Below, piece after piece: positions 1 through 6,833 of a stretch of 12,841 nucleotides of DNA. The DNA is from JABCPE02 sp963520725 (GTDB lineage Bacteria; Bacteroidota; Bacteroidia; Flavobacteriales; Weeksellaceae), in NCBI GenBank assembly GCA_963520725.1, contig CAUQSG010000048.1, positions 1 to 12,841 on the forward strand, given 5' to 3'. Positions within the stretch are counted from its first letter, which is position 1. Every line of letters begins with the position of its first letter. The notes under the pieces are model-generated. The model did no database searches. It was not told the origin of the DNA and worked only from the letters and a program-made list of their open reading frames with translations. Both the position numbers and the translations under genes were made by a program.

Positions 1-606
1 GCTCTGCACGGATGGAACTATTTTAAGGCATTCTATTTTCCCAAATTTAGTTTTCTTTTGTTCTACGCCTACTATTTTCAGGAGGAAAGGATAGGTTTCA
101 TCATCTATCCAGACAGTCAGTTTTACTTGGTTTCCTACTTTTAGTTTGCTGCTGTCCATATTTCTGAGGTGATAGAAAGCAGAAAGCATATCTTGTATTC
201 CCTCAAAAGTGTTAAAATTTCGTGAGTTTTTTTTTAGTTTGTCATACAGGACCAAAGTCTTGTTATCGTGATTAAAAGTCGTTTCATAATGCCTTCTGTA
301 GCTTCCTTCGGAGATGTTTCTTACATAGAAGCTGGGTAGCCCAGTCGCTAGATCTATATAGCTTTCATAGACATCATTTACTTTGAAAAAAGTATTGACT
401 ATCCCTGTGCTTTTCCCTACTCCTATCACACGAAGATGGTCTTTACCCTTGTAATTTACTTGGCTAGTGGTAAGTTCTGCCGTTCCCGCATTGATGAATC
501 CGTAGTGTATTCTGTATGATATTTTCTCTCCGTTGTTAATGTGATTCAGCTGTGCCGAGACCATAGCCGAAACCCAAAGCATAAACATTGCAAAAATCTT
601 ATTCAT
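1..606 (-). CDS. DUF3108-like exported protein, 3' end cut by window edge
   Basis: An open frame of 202 codons runs from an ATG at 604-606 off the left edge, so the C-terminus is missing. The protein starts MNKIFAMFMLWVSAMVSAQ, a signal peptide with a VSA|Q cleavage site after residue 18, so it should act in the periplasm or at the cell surface. The mature part is rich in beta-strand patterns (for example GEKISYRIHYGFINAGTAEL), then a segment on conversion of a Y-R-RHYETTF type, and later GNQVKLTVWIDDETYPF. This matches my memory of DUF3108 proteins, whose biochemical function is unknown. It lies 58 bp after korA on the same strand and may be read through from it; I see no convincing promoter in the gap. 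The call rests on fold-like sequence pattern only. Confidence 0.75.
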   Translation of the reverse strand, partial: MNKIFAMFMLWVSAMVSAQLNHINNGEKISYRIHYGFINAGTAELTTSQVNYKGKDHLRVIGVGKSTGIVNTFFKVNDVYESYIDLATGLPSFYVRNISEGSYRRHYETTFNHDNKTLVLYDKLKKNSRNFNTFEGIQDMLSAFYHLRNMDSSKLKVGNQVKLTVWIDDETYPFLLKIVGVEQKKTKFGKIECLKIVPSVQS

Positions 607-664
607 AGTTTTTTATTTAAGTATTCCTAATTATAGACAAATATTTTGCCAAACTCTTTTTTTC

Positions 665-2494
665 TTATTTCGTACTTTCCTCTTTTACAAATTCTTCTAT
701 TTCCGAAGAGAGGAAAGGCGTTCCTTTTATCTTGTTAAAAGGGATGCATTTTATCTGATATTTATCTTGTATAAGGTGGATGAGCTGTCCGTTATTGATT
801 TCAGGGATAATGATTTTTTTAAACTTGCTCAGTTTTTCTCCCAAATCCTGTGGAAACGGAGCCAAATTTCTTAATTGAAGATGAGCAACAGAAACATTGT
901 CCTGAAGCAGATTTTTCACCGCATCACGAATACTTCCATACGAAGATCCCCATGAAAGTATCAGAATATCAGCATTTTCCTTGCCTTGGTCAAAGGTGAG
1001 TGGAGCATAAGAATATTTGATATTTTGAAACTTCTCAGCTCTTAATTTGACCATTTTTTGGTGATTTTCAGCATCATAGCTTACATTTCCTGTGTTTTCC
1101 TGCTTTTCTAATCCTCCTACGATGTGTTCCTTTCCTTTAGTGCCAGGAACGGCTATTTTTCTTGAAAGATTTTCTTCTCTTAGATACGGCAGATATTCGT
1201 TTTCATCAGGTTCTTTTATGAAAGGTGACTGGATTTTTGGTAAATTTTCAAAATTCGGAATCAGCCAAGGCTCGGTTCCGTTCCCCAAATATCCATCCGA
1301 AAGAAGAATGACAGGCGTGGTGTATTCCAAAGCGATTTTCGCAGCCTCAAAAGCAGCCTCAAAGCAGTCAGAAGGCGACTGTGGCGCTATTACAGGAATG
1401 GGCGCTTCGCCGTTTCTTCCATGCACGGCTTGTAGCAGGTCGGCCTGTTCAGTCTTTGTAGGAAGTCCAGTGGAAGGTCCTCCTCGCTGTACATTTATAA
1501 TGACCATGGGCAGTTCCAGCATAAAGCCTAATCCCAGCCCTTCTGTTTTCAGTGCCATTCCAGGACCCGAAGTAGCAGTAACTCCTAAATCCCCAGCAAA
1601 GGAAGCCCCTATGATAGAGGTCATGGCAGCGATTTCGTCTTCCGCCTGAAAGGTCTTGACACCCAGTGGTTTATATTTAGCTAAATGATGCAGAATGTCC
1701 GATGCAGGAGTGATGGGATATCCGCCATAGAAAACCTCCAAACCAGCTTTTTGTGCAGCTGATAAAATCCCTAAAACTACAGCTTCATTTCCTGAGATAC
1801 TTCTGTAAGTTCCTTCCTGCATTTCTGCTTTTTCTACAGAATACCGCTCTGTGAATATTTCCGCAATTTCACCATACTGATATCCAGCTTTTAGAACGCT
1901 GAGGTTGGCGTCTCGGATTTCTGGTTTTTTTGAGAAATATTCTTCAATGTGCTGTTTGGTTTGCTCTATATCCTTGGAAAACAGCCAGTAGATGAACCCA
2001 AGAGCAAACATATTTTTAGACCTGTCTTTTTCTTTTTGAGAAAGAGAAGTCTCTTTCAGGGCTTCCATGGTGTTTTTGGTAATGTCAATTTCATAAACCG
2101 TAAAATCACCTGATAAAGCCTCTAATGGAGAAGCCTCGTAACCAGCTAAGTTTAGATTTTTTCTGTCAAAACCAGCAGAATTGCATATGATGATTCCTGC
2201 TTCTTTGACTTTGCTAAGGTTTTTCTTTAGGGCAGCAGCATTCATTGCGACTAGGACATCACAAGCGTCACCAGGAGAATTGATTTCCTTACTTCCGAAA
2301 TGAATCTGAAATCCAGACACACCCGCTATAGTTCCCGAAGGTGCGCGGATTTCGGCAGGGAAATCGGGCAAAGTGTTGAGGTCATTTCCGAAAAAAGCTA
2401 CAGTCTGGCTAAACTGCGCTCCTGTGAGCTGTATCCCATCTCCAGAGTCTCCAGCGAATAATATTACAGCATTTTTTAGTTCTTTTATATTCAT
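665..2494 (-). CDS. korA: 2-oxoacid:ferredoxin oxidoreductase, fused gamma-alpha subunit (2-oxoglutarate type)
   Basis: This 609-residue cytoplasmic protein carries two subunits of a 2-oxoacid:ferredoxin oxidoreductase in one chain. Residues 1 to about 200 are the gamma domain, with the typical GDSGDGIQLTG at 15-25. Residues about 233-420 are the alpha pyrimidine-binding domain, with GYPITPASD at 258-266, AEDE at 284-287, TSGPGMALKTE at 308-318 and RGGPSTGLPT at 337-346. The C-terminal part (about 500-609) fits the transketolase C-like domain. The complex oxidatively decarboxylates a 2-oxoacid (probably 2-oxoglutarate) to an acyl-CoA and reduces ferredoxin. It needs a beta subunit that binds thiamine diphosphate, and that is not seen beside this gene. 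The start is supported by a TATCTTTG box 23 nt upstream. Substrate assignment is inferred; pyruvate or another 2-oxoacid is possible. Confidence 0.93.
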   Translation of the reverse strand: MNIKELKNAVILFAGDSGDGIQLTGAQFSQTVAFFGNDLNTLPDFPAEIRAPSGTIAGVSGFQIHFGSKEINSPGDACDVLVAMNAAALKKNLSKVKEAGIIICNSAGFDRKNLNLAGYEASPLEALSGDFTVYEIDITKNTMEALKETSLSQKEKDRSKNMFALGFIYWLFSKDIEQTKQHIEEYFSKKPEIRDANLSVLKAGYQYGEIAEIFTERYSVEKAEMQEGTYRSISGNEAVVLGILSAAQKAGLEVFYGGYPITPASDILHHLAKYKPLGVKTFQAEDEIAAMTSIIGASFAGDLGVTATSGPGMALKTEGLGLGFMLELPMVIINVQRGGPSTGLPTKTEQADLLQAVHGRNGEAPIPVIAPQSPSDCFEAAFEAAKIALEYTTPVILLSDGYLGNGTEPWLIPNFENLPKIQSPFIKEPDENEYLPYLREENLSRKIAVPGTKGKEHIVGGLEKQENTGNVSYDAENHQKMVKLRAEKFQNIKYSYAPLTFDQGKENADILILSWGSSYGSIRDAVKNLLQDNVSVAHLQLRNLAPFPQDLGEKLSKFKKIIIPEINNGQLIHLIQDKYQIKCIPFNKIKGTPFLSSEIEEFVKEESTK

Positions 2495-2517
2495 AGATGA
2501 ATGAAAAAAATAATGCC

Positions 2518-2525
2518 CAAAGATA
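2518..2525 (-). promoter_or_regulatory. Putative -7 box for korA
   Basis: Read on the minus strand this is TATCTTTG, an exact match to the Bacteroidota -7 consensus TAnnTTTG. It ends 23 nt before the korA ATG. No TTG is present at the usual -33 distance, so it is a half-supported promoter. Confidence 0.45.
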
Positions 2526-2592
2526 TTAAATTTGTTTTTGAATGAAAATTATTGATTTTCAGTGAAATATAAATTTATGAATAAAAATCTAA

Positions 2593-2620
2593 TTTGGAAT
2601 AAATAAAATTTGTATATTCG
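2593..2620 (+). promoter_or_regulatory. Putative promoter for the rhodanese-cupin gene
   Basis: TTTG at 2593-2596 is followed after 16 nt by TATATTCG at 2613-2620, one base off TAnnTTTG. It ends 22 nt before the ATG at 2643, like other promoters in this window. The spacer is slightly short. A perfect TAAATTTG at 2527-2534 lies further upstream but has no TTG partner. Confidence 0.35.
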
Positions 2621-2642
2621 CTGACTTTAAAATATATAAGCT

Positions 2643-3272
2643 ATGAAGAAAATTTTGTTTGCTATAGGATTCCTTTTGATTTCAACAGCTGAATTGGCAG
2701 CGCAGTCTTTGTCAGAAATTGTGAATCAAAAAGAAACAATCTTAGTAGATGTAAGAACTCCAGAAGAATTTGCACAAGGAAATGTGAAAAATTCTATAAA
2801 TATTCCCATTTCAGAATTAGAGAATAACCTTTCTAAACTACAGGGCAAGAAAAATATAGTGGTGTTTTGTAAAGCGGGAATAAGAGCTGCAAAAGCCGAA
2901 AAACTGCTTAAAGACAAAGGAATAAAGAATGTGTATAACGGAAAAACTTGGGAAAATGTAAAATCTTTGACTAAGATTGCTTTGGATAATTCCGTAAATT
3001 ATAGTTCTGACAAGCCTCATTTTAATATACTTAGAGATTCAGAAAAAATAAAACAAGTTGCGGTATCATTAGGGAAAAATGGAGTTTTTAAAAAACATAA
3101 AACTTCTACACCTGCTTCTTTGGTTGTTTTGAAAGGAGAGATTAAGTTCATTATAAACGACCAAGAGATTATTTTAAAACCGAATGATTACTATGATATA
3201 CCAGTAGATGTAGAGCACGAATTGGTAGGTTTGTCTAAAGAAAATCTATTTGTAGTAACTAAACAAAAATAA
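2643..3272 (+). CDS. Exported rhodanese-cupin fusion protein
   Basis: This 209-residue protein has a signal peptide, MKKILFAIGFLLISTAELAA|Q, with predicted cleavage after residue 20. Residues about 22-108 are a single rhodanese domain: LVDVRTPEEF is followed by GNVKNSINIP, and the active loop is CKAGIR at 76-81 with Cys76 as the catalytic sulfur carrier. Residues about 125-209 look like a small cupin barrel, with VLKGEIKF, a PNDYYDIP turn and VEHEL near the end. The cupin metal site is incomplete: His152 and His192 are present, but the usual HxH pair is not. Family knowledge supports a sulfurtransferase or sulfur carrier role; the ligand of the cupin half is unknown. It is a single-gene unit, divergent from korA and closed by a strong hairpin. 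Confidence 0.82.
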   Translation: MKKILFAIGFLLISTAELAAQSLSEIVNQKETILVDVRTPEEFAQGNVKNSINIPISELENNLSKLQGKKNIVVFCKAGIRAAKAEKLLKDKGIKNVYNGKTWENVKSLTKIALDNSVNYSSDKPHFNILRDSEKIKQVAVSLGKNGVFKKHKTSTPASLVVLKGEIKFIINDQEIILKPNDYYDIPVDVEHELVGLSKENLFVVTKQK

Positions 3273-3290
3273 TTTTTTAAACAAAAATAT

Positions 3291-3320
3291 AAACGCCGAG
3301 CAATTTTGCTCGGCGTTTTT
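3291..3320. terminator. Bidirectional intrinsic terminator
   Basis: A 9-bp perfect GC-rich stem, CGCCGAGCA / TGCTCGGCG (3294-3302 and 3307-3315), has a 4-nt loop. It is followed by TTTTT on the plus strand, and by A-rich sequence on the left that becomes a U-rich tail on the minus strand. It sits between the converging rhodanese-cupin and pepD genes, so it can stop both. Confidence 0.92.
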
Positions 3321-3323
3321 CGG

Positions 3324-4766
3324 TTATTTATTTGGAATATTTTTTAGAATATCTTTCAAGAAATCCCAGAATTTCTGTGTAGAAGAAATACTCGCTCTTT
3401 CATCAGGAGAATGAGCCCCTTTGATAGTAGGCCCGAAACTTACCATTTCCATTTTAGGATAATGAGCCCCGATGATTCCGCATTCTAACCCCGCATGACA
3501 AGCCACTACATTTGGTTTTGAGCCAAATTTATCCGTGTAGAGTTTCTCCATGATTTGGAGAATTTCTGAATTTGGATTTGGTTTCCAGCCAGGGTAGGAG
3601 CCGCTAAACTCTACATTTAGCCCACCTAGTTCAAAAACAGCTTTTAGTTGGTTAGCTACATTGAATTTAGAAGACTCCACAGATGAACGGGTAAGGTTTA
3701 GGATTTTCAAATCACCATCTTTTAGTTCCACTCTAGCGATGTTGTTGGACGCTTCCACTAGGTCAGCCACATCAGGAGACATTCTGTATACGCCGTTGTG
3801 AGCGGATTTCAGCACGCAGATGATTTGGGCTGAATTTTCTTTAGAAATCCCATTTTCAGTGCTTTCAGTTTTTTCAATATTGATAACCAAATCCTTTTCA
3901 ATGCTCGCAAATTCTTGTAGAATTTCAGTTTTTAACTCATTAGCTTCTGCTATGAAATCATCAGTATTTTTCACTGAAAAAACAGCTGTGGCTTCTCTTG
4001 GAATCGCGTTTCTCAGTCCGCCGCCATCGATGGAAATCAGCTCTATTTCTTGACTTTCGATGCTGTTATAGAGCAGTCTACCAAGGAGTACATTTGCATT
4101 CCCAAAACCTTTGTGGATGTCCATTCCAGAGTGTCCGCCTTGCAGTCCTTTGATTTCTATTTTTACTAAATTTCCTTTCGTAGGAGCAGTTTTGTAGGTT
4201 TGTGTAGCTGTTACATCCACACCGCCAGCACAGCCTATATCTATTTCATCATCTTCTTCTGTGTCTAGGTTTAGGAGGATTTCGCCTTTTAGTACATTGG
4301 GTTTTAGGTTAAAAGCACCTGTCATTCCAGTTTCTTCATCTATCGTGAAAAGGGCTTCTAATGCAGGATGAGCGATATCACTGCTCTCCAAAATACTCAT
4401 AACAGCCGCCACACCAAGTCCGTTGTCCGCACCGAGTGTAGTTCCTTTTGCTTTCACCCAGTCGCCATCTACGAACATTTGAATTCCTTGATTTTCAAAG
4501 TCAAAATCCACATCATTGTTTTTTTGACAAACCATATCAAGGTGAGACTGCAGAACGATAGTTTTGCGGTTTTCCATTCCTGCCGTTGCTGGTTTTCGGA
4601 TGATAACATTTCCTATTTCATCCACTTGAGTATCAAGGTTTAGGCTTTCCCCAAAATTCTTGATAAACTCTATTACTCTCGCTTCTTTTTTGGAAGGTCT
4701 TGGAACTTCATTTAGTTTAGAAAAGTTTTTCCAAATAATCTGCGGTTCTATGTTTGATAAACTCAT
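3324..4766 (-). CDS. pepD: Aminoacyl-histidine dipeptidase (peptidase family M20C)
   Basis: This 480-residue cytosolic zinc dipeptidase hydrolyses Xaa-His dipeptides such as carnosine, and other dipeptides. The M20 ligands are visible: SHLDMV with His75 and Asp77, LGADNG with bridging Asp114, IDEETG with catalytic Glu144 and metal-binding Glu145, LNLDTEE with Asp168, and a C-terminal GAHSPDE with His452. CHAGLECG around 423-430 is also typical of PepD. The smaller dimerisation or lid domain lies in the middle (about 200-390, beginning GGHSGMDIHKG). Length fits the family. The ATG at 4764-4766 gives the usual N-terminus. It follows the LURP-like gene by only 24 bp and is probably co-transcribed with it. 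No export signal is present. Confidence 0.95.
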   Translation of the reverse strand: MSLSNIEPQIIWKNFSKLNEVPRPSKKEARVIEFIKNFGESLNLDTQVDEIGNVIIRKPATAGMENRKTIVLQSHLDMVCQKNNDVDFDFENQGIQMFVDGDWVKAKGTTLGADNGLGVAAVMSILESSDIAHPALEALFTIDEETGMTGAFNLKPNVLKGEILLNLDTEEDDEIDIGCAGGVDVTATQTYKTAPTKGNLVKIEIKGLQGGHSGMDIHKGFGNANVLLGRLLYNSIESQEIELISIDGGGLRNAIPREATAVFSVKNTDDFIAEANELKTEILQEFASIEKDLVINIEKTESTENGISKENSAQIICVLKSAHNGVYRMSPDVADLVEASNNIARVELKDGDLKILNLTRSSVESSKFNVANQLKAVFELGGLNVEFSGSYPGWKPNPNSEILQIMEKLYTDKFGSKPNVVACHAGLECGIIGAHYPKMEMVSFGPTIKGAHSPDERASISSTQKFWDFLKDILKNIPNK

Positions 4767-4790
4767 AAAATTTTTATTTAAAGTTAATAT

Positions 4791-5384
4791 TTATCCTCTC
4801 ATTCTTTCTAAAAGTACCATCATAAGGTAGGAAAGAACGATAAGTGTTTCATCTTCATCGCTTTCTGTTAATTTATCCAGTTGAAATCTTCTGCCCAACA
4901 GTGAAGGCATTTTCTTCAGTGTGAAAAGTGTTTTTCCTGAAGAGTTTTTCAGACTGTAGGTAGGATTTAGGAAATATCCTGTAAACCAGCCTATTATAGG
5001 TATTTCGCCTACGAGACCATCCCAAAACTTAACCCATGCATTATCTTCTCTTATGGTGTATTTATGCTGGTTGTTTTCATCATAGACTTCGTAGGTAGAT
5101 TTCCATATGGAGCGCATTCCTTTTCGGGTGAGCTTTCCGTAGTTTATGCCGTCAGCTCCTGTGATGCTGTAGCTGGCATTGAAATCCAGCCATCTATCGG
5201 CTTTTATTCTGAAAAGTTCTGCACTTTTATCTTCATCGCGGAAGACCACCACATCTTCTTTTAGTTTAAACATTTTCTGTCTTACATAGGCGATGTGTTT
5301 TCCGTCTCTGTCGGTAATGTTAAAATCACTAGCTAAAGTGGTGATTTTAAACTTAAAATCTAATGGATAGTTTAGGTTTTTCAT
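4791..5384 (-). CDS. LURP-one-related / tubby C-terminal-like protein
   Basis: This 197-residue protein is not an enzyme I recognise. Its pattern is a series of beta-hairpins with polar turns: DRDGKHIAYV, GADGINYGKL, YDENNQHKYTI and NSSGKTLFTL. Together with the early ASDFNITD strand, this suggests the LURP-one/tubby C-terminal-like fold. A hydrophobic glycine-rich loop, GLVGEIPIIGWFTGYFL (about 123-139), lies between the third and fourth hairpins and could be the central helix of such a barrel or a membrane-touching element. The C-terminus (LIVLSYLMMVLLERM) is a hydrophobic helix, as expected for the buried helix of the fold. There is no signal peptide. It is the first gene of a likely pair with pepD; no shared role is evident. 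Fold call is moderate; function is unknown. Confidence 0.6.
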   Translation of the reverse strand: MKNLNYPLDFKFKITTLASDFNITDRDGKHIAYVRQKMFKLKEDVVVFRDEDKSAELFRIKADRWLDFNASYSITGADGINYGKLTRKGMRSIWKSTYEVYDENNQHKYTIREDNAWVKFWDGLVGEIPIIGWFTGYFLNPTYSLKNSSGKTLFTLKKMPSLLGRRFQLDKLTESDEDETLIVLSYLMMVLLERMRG

Positions 5385-5422
5385 AATTTACTTTGAGTAA
5401 AAAAGGAATAAAAATTTTTCCC

Positions 5423-5430
5423 CAAAGATA
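5423..5430 (-). promoter_or_regulatory. Putative -7 box for the LURP-like gene / pepD unit
   Basis: The minus strand reads TATCTTTG, an exact TAnnTTTG match, 38 nt before the ATG at 5384. As with korA, no TTG partner is found at the -33 distance. Confidence 0.4.
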
Positions 5431-5455
5431 AGAAGATATTTTGAATATAAGGATG

Positions 5456-5484
5456 TTGGTAGTTTCCAAAAATTATTAAATTTG
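5456..5484 (+). promoter_or_regulatory. Promoter for the exported peptide deformylase gene
   Basis: TTG at 5456-5458, an 18-nt spacer and TAAATTTG at 5477-5484 match the Bacteroidota TTG-N17-23-TAnnTTTG promoter. The -7 box ends 29 nt before the ATG at 5514. Transcription would therefore begin upstream of that ATG, which supports the signal-peptide-bearing start. Confidence 0.65.
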
Positions 5485-5513
5485 TCTTTAATAATCATTA
5501 AAAATAGATAGAA

Positions 5514-6143
5514 ATGATAAGAATTCTTTTATTAAGTTTGGTTCTACTCGGAACTAGCGTAGAGGCTCAGAAAAAAATCGGAAAAGAGGATGTTGTCCTC
5601 ATCAAATCAGGGAAAAGCACTGAACCGATGAGGGTTTTACAAATCACCAATCCTAAAGATTTTAAAATACTAAAAGATGTTTCTCGCCCAGTGGATGCCA
5701 AAGACCCGAATCTGAAACTGCTAGCCGAGAGAATGCTCGCTACCGTGAAGGATGAACAAGGTGTAGGCATAGCTGCACCGCAGGTAGGACTGAATATAAA
5801 GGCGATTTGGGTGCAGAGATTTGACAAGGAAGGAAAACCTTTTGAGTTTTTCGTAAATCCAGAAATCAAATGGATGTCTTCGGCGCTAAGGCTTGGTGCG
5901 GAAGGTTGTCTTTCCATTCCAAATGAAAGAGGAGAAGTTTATCGCAGTCTTGTGATTGATATGGCTTACGAAACTTTGGATGGAGAGAAAAAACGAGAGT
6001 TGGTAGAAGGTTTCACAGCGGTGATTTTCCAGCACGAGTATGACCACCTTATGGGAAGGCTCTTTACAGAAAGGATAAAGGAACAGAAACTGGGAACTTT
6101 CATCAAAGCGGATGAAGTGAATAAGATTTATTACCAAAAGTAA
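5514..6143 (+). CDS. Peptide deformylase paralogue with signal peptide
   Basis: Peptide deformylases remove the N-formyl group from Met of peptides, using Fe(II) or Zn(II). All three family motifs are intact: GVGIAAPQVG at 83-92, EGCLSIP at 130-136 with metal-binding Cys132, and QHEYDH at 173-178 with His174 and His178 as ligands and Glu175 as catalytic base. Unlike housekeeping Def (usually about 170-190 residues and cytosolic), this 209-residue protein has about 38 extra N-terminal residues, starting MIRILLLSLVLLGTSVEA|Q. That segment reads as a signal peptide cleaved after residue 18. An internal Met39 could start a cytosolic form, but the promoter position and clean signal sequence favour Met1. 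It lies 30 bp before recR. It probably acts on formylated peptides outside the cytoplasm; that role is inference. Confidence 0.88.
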   Translation: MIRILLLSLVLLGTSVEAQKKIGKEDVVLIKSGKSTEPMRVLQITNPKDFKILKDVSRPVDAKDPNLKLLAERMLATVKDEQGVGIAAPQVGLNIKAIWVQRFDKEGKPFEFFVNPEIKWMSSALRLGAEGCLSIPNERGEVYRSLVIDMAYETLDGEKKRELVEGFTAVIFQHEYDHLMGRLFTERIKEQKLGTFIKADEVNKIYYQK

Positions 6144-6173
6144 ATTTTGGGGAGAATTTCTTATTTTTGCCGA

Positions 6174-6785
6174 ATGGAATACCCAAGTAAAGTATTATCT
6201 AGAGCAGTGGAGGAGATATCTGGACTGCCAGGGATAGGCAAAAAATCGGCTCTTCGGTTGGCACTGCATCTTCTCAGACAGCCCAAATCTCAGGGAATGG
6301 CGCTTTCGCAGGCTTTGGAAAGTCTGGTAACGAATATAAAATACTGCCAAGAGTGTCATAATTTCTCGGATTTTGATATCTGTGAAATCTGTGCTGATGA
6401 AAAGCGAAACGCCGAAACGCTCTGCATCGTAGAAGATGTAAGGGATGTTCTCGCAATAGAAAATACTTCTAAATATAATGGTAAATATTTGGTTTTAGGA
6501 GGAAAAATCTCTCCAATGGAAGGCATAGGCCCGAACCAGTTAAACATTTCCAGCATTGAAAAAAAACTCAATGGAGAAAGCCTAAAAGAAGTGATTTTTG
6601 CGCTGAGTGCAACGATGGAGGGCGATACCACGGCTTATTATATTTATAAGAAATTCAAGCATTTTAATGTAAAATTTTCCAGCATCGCAAGGGGAATTTC
6701 GGTAGGGGATGAGCTGGAATATGCAGATGAGGTCTCTCTCGGAAGGTCTATTATCAACAGGCTTCCGTATGATGAAGCGAGATAA
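6174..6785 (+). CDS. recR: Recombination mediator protein RecR
   Basis: RecR works with RecO (and RecF) to load RecA on gapped single-stranded DNA. This 203-residue version has the helix-hairpin-helix ISGLPGIGKKSA (15-26), a C4 zinc finger with Cys58, Cys61, Cys70 and Cys73, and a Toprim domain beginning LCIVEDV with Glu87 and Asp88. It also has the family signatures LGGKISPMEGIGP (108-120), ATMEGDTTAYY (146-156) and GDELEYADE near the C-terminus. The ATG at 6174 is chosen because the protein then begins MEYPSKVL as RecR homologues do. A TTG at 6147 would add nine residues with no family counterpart. It follows the deformylase gene by 30 bp and may share its transcript. A perfect 13-bp hairpin follows. 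Confidence 0.95.
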   Translation: MEYPSKVLSRAVEEISGLPGIGKKSALRLALHLLRQPKSQGMALSQALESLVTNIKYCQECHNFSDFDICEICADEKRNAETLCIVEDVRDVLAIENTSKYNGKYLVLGGKISPMEGIGPNQLNISSIEKKLNGESLKEVIFALSATMEGDTTAYYIYKKFKHFNVKFSSIARGISVGDELEYADEVSLGRSIINRLPYDEAR

Positions 6786-6800
6786 AACTTACAAAGACAA

Positions 6801-6833
6801 AAAATAAATCGCCTTTTATAGGCGATTTATTTT
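6801..6833. terminator. Bidirectional intrinsic terminator
   Basis: AAAATAAATCGCC (6801-6813) and GGCGATTTATTTT (6821-6833) form a perfect 13-bp stem with a 7-nt loop. The A and T flanks supply a U-tract on either strand. It lies between the converging recR and pepT genes and its right arm reaches the pepT stop codon. Confidence 0.9.

Noticed and set aside
1092..1649. 185-codon plus-strand open frame inside korA
   Set aside because: It lies antisense to the conserved alpha domain of KorA; its translation has no recognisable family and the frame is open because of the codon use of the real gene.
6147..6173. TTG start adding nine residues to RecR
   Set aside because: The extension has no counterpart in RecR; the ATG at 6174 gives the normal N-terminus.
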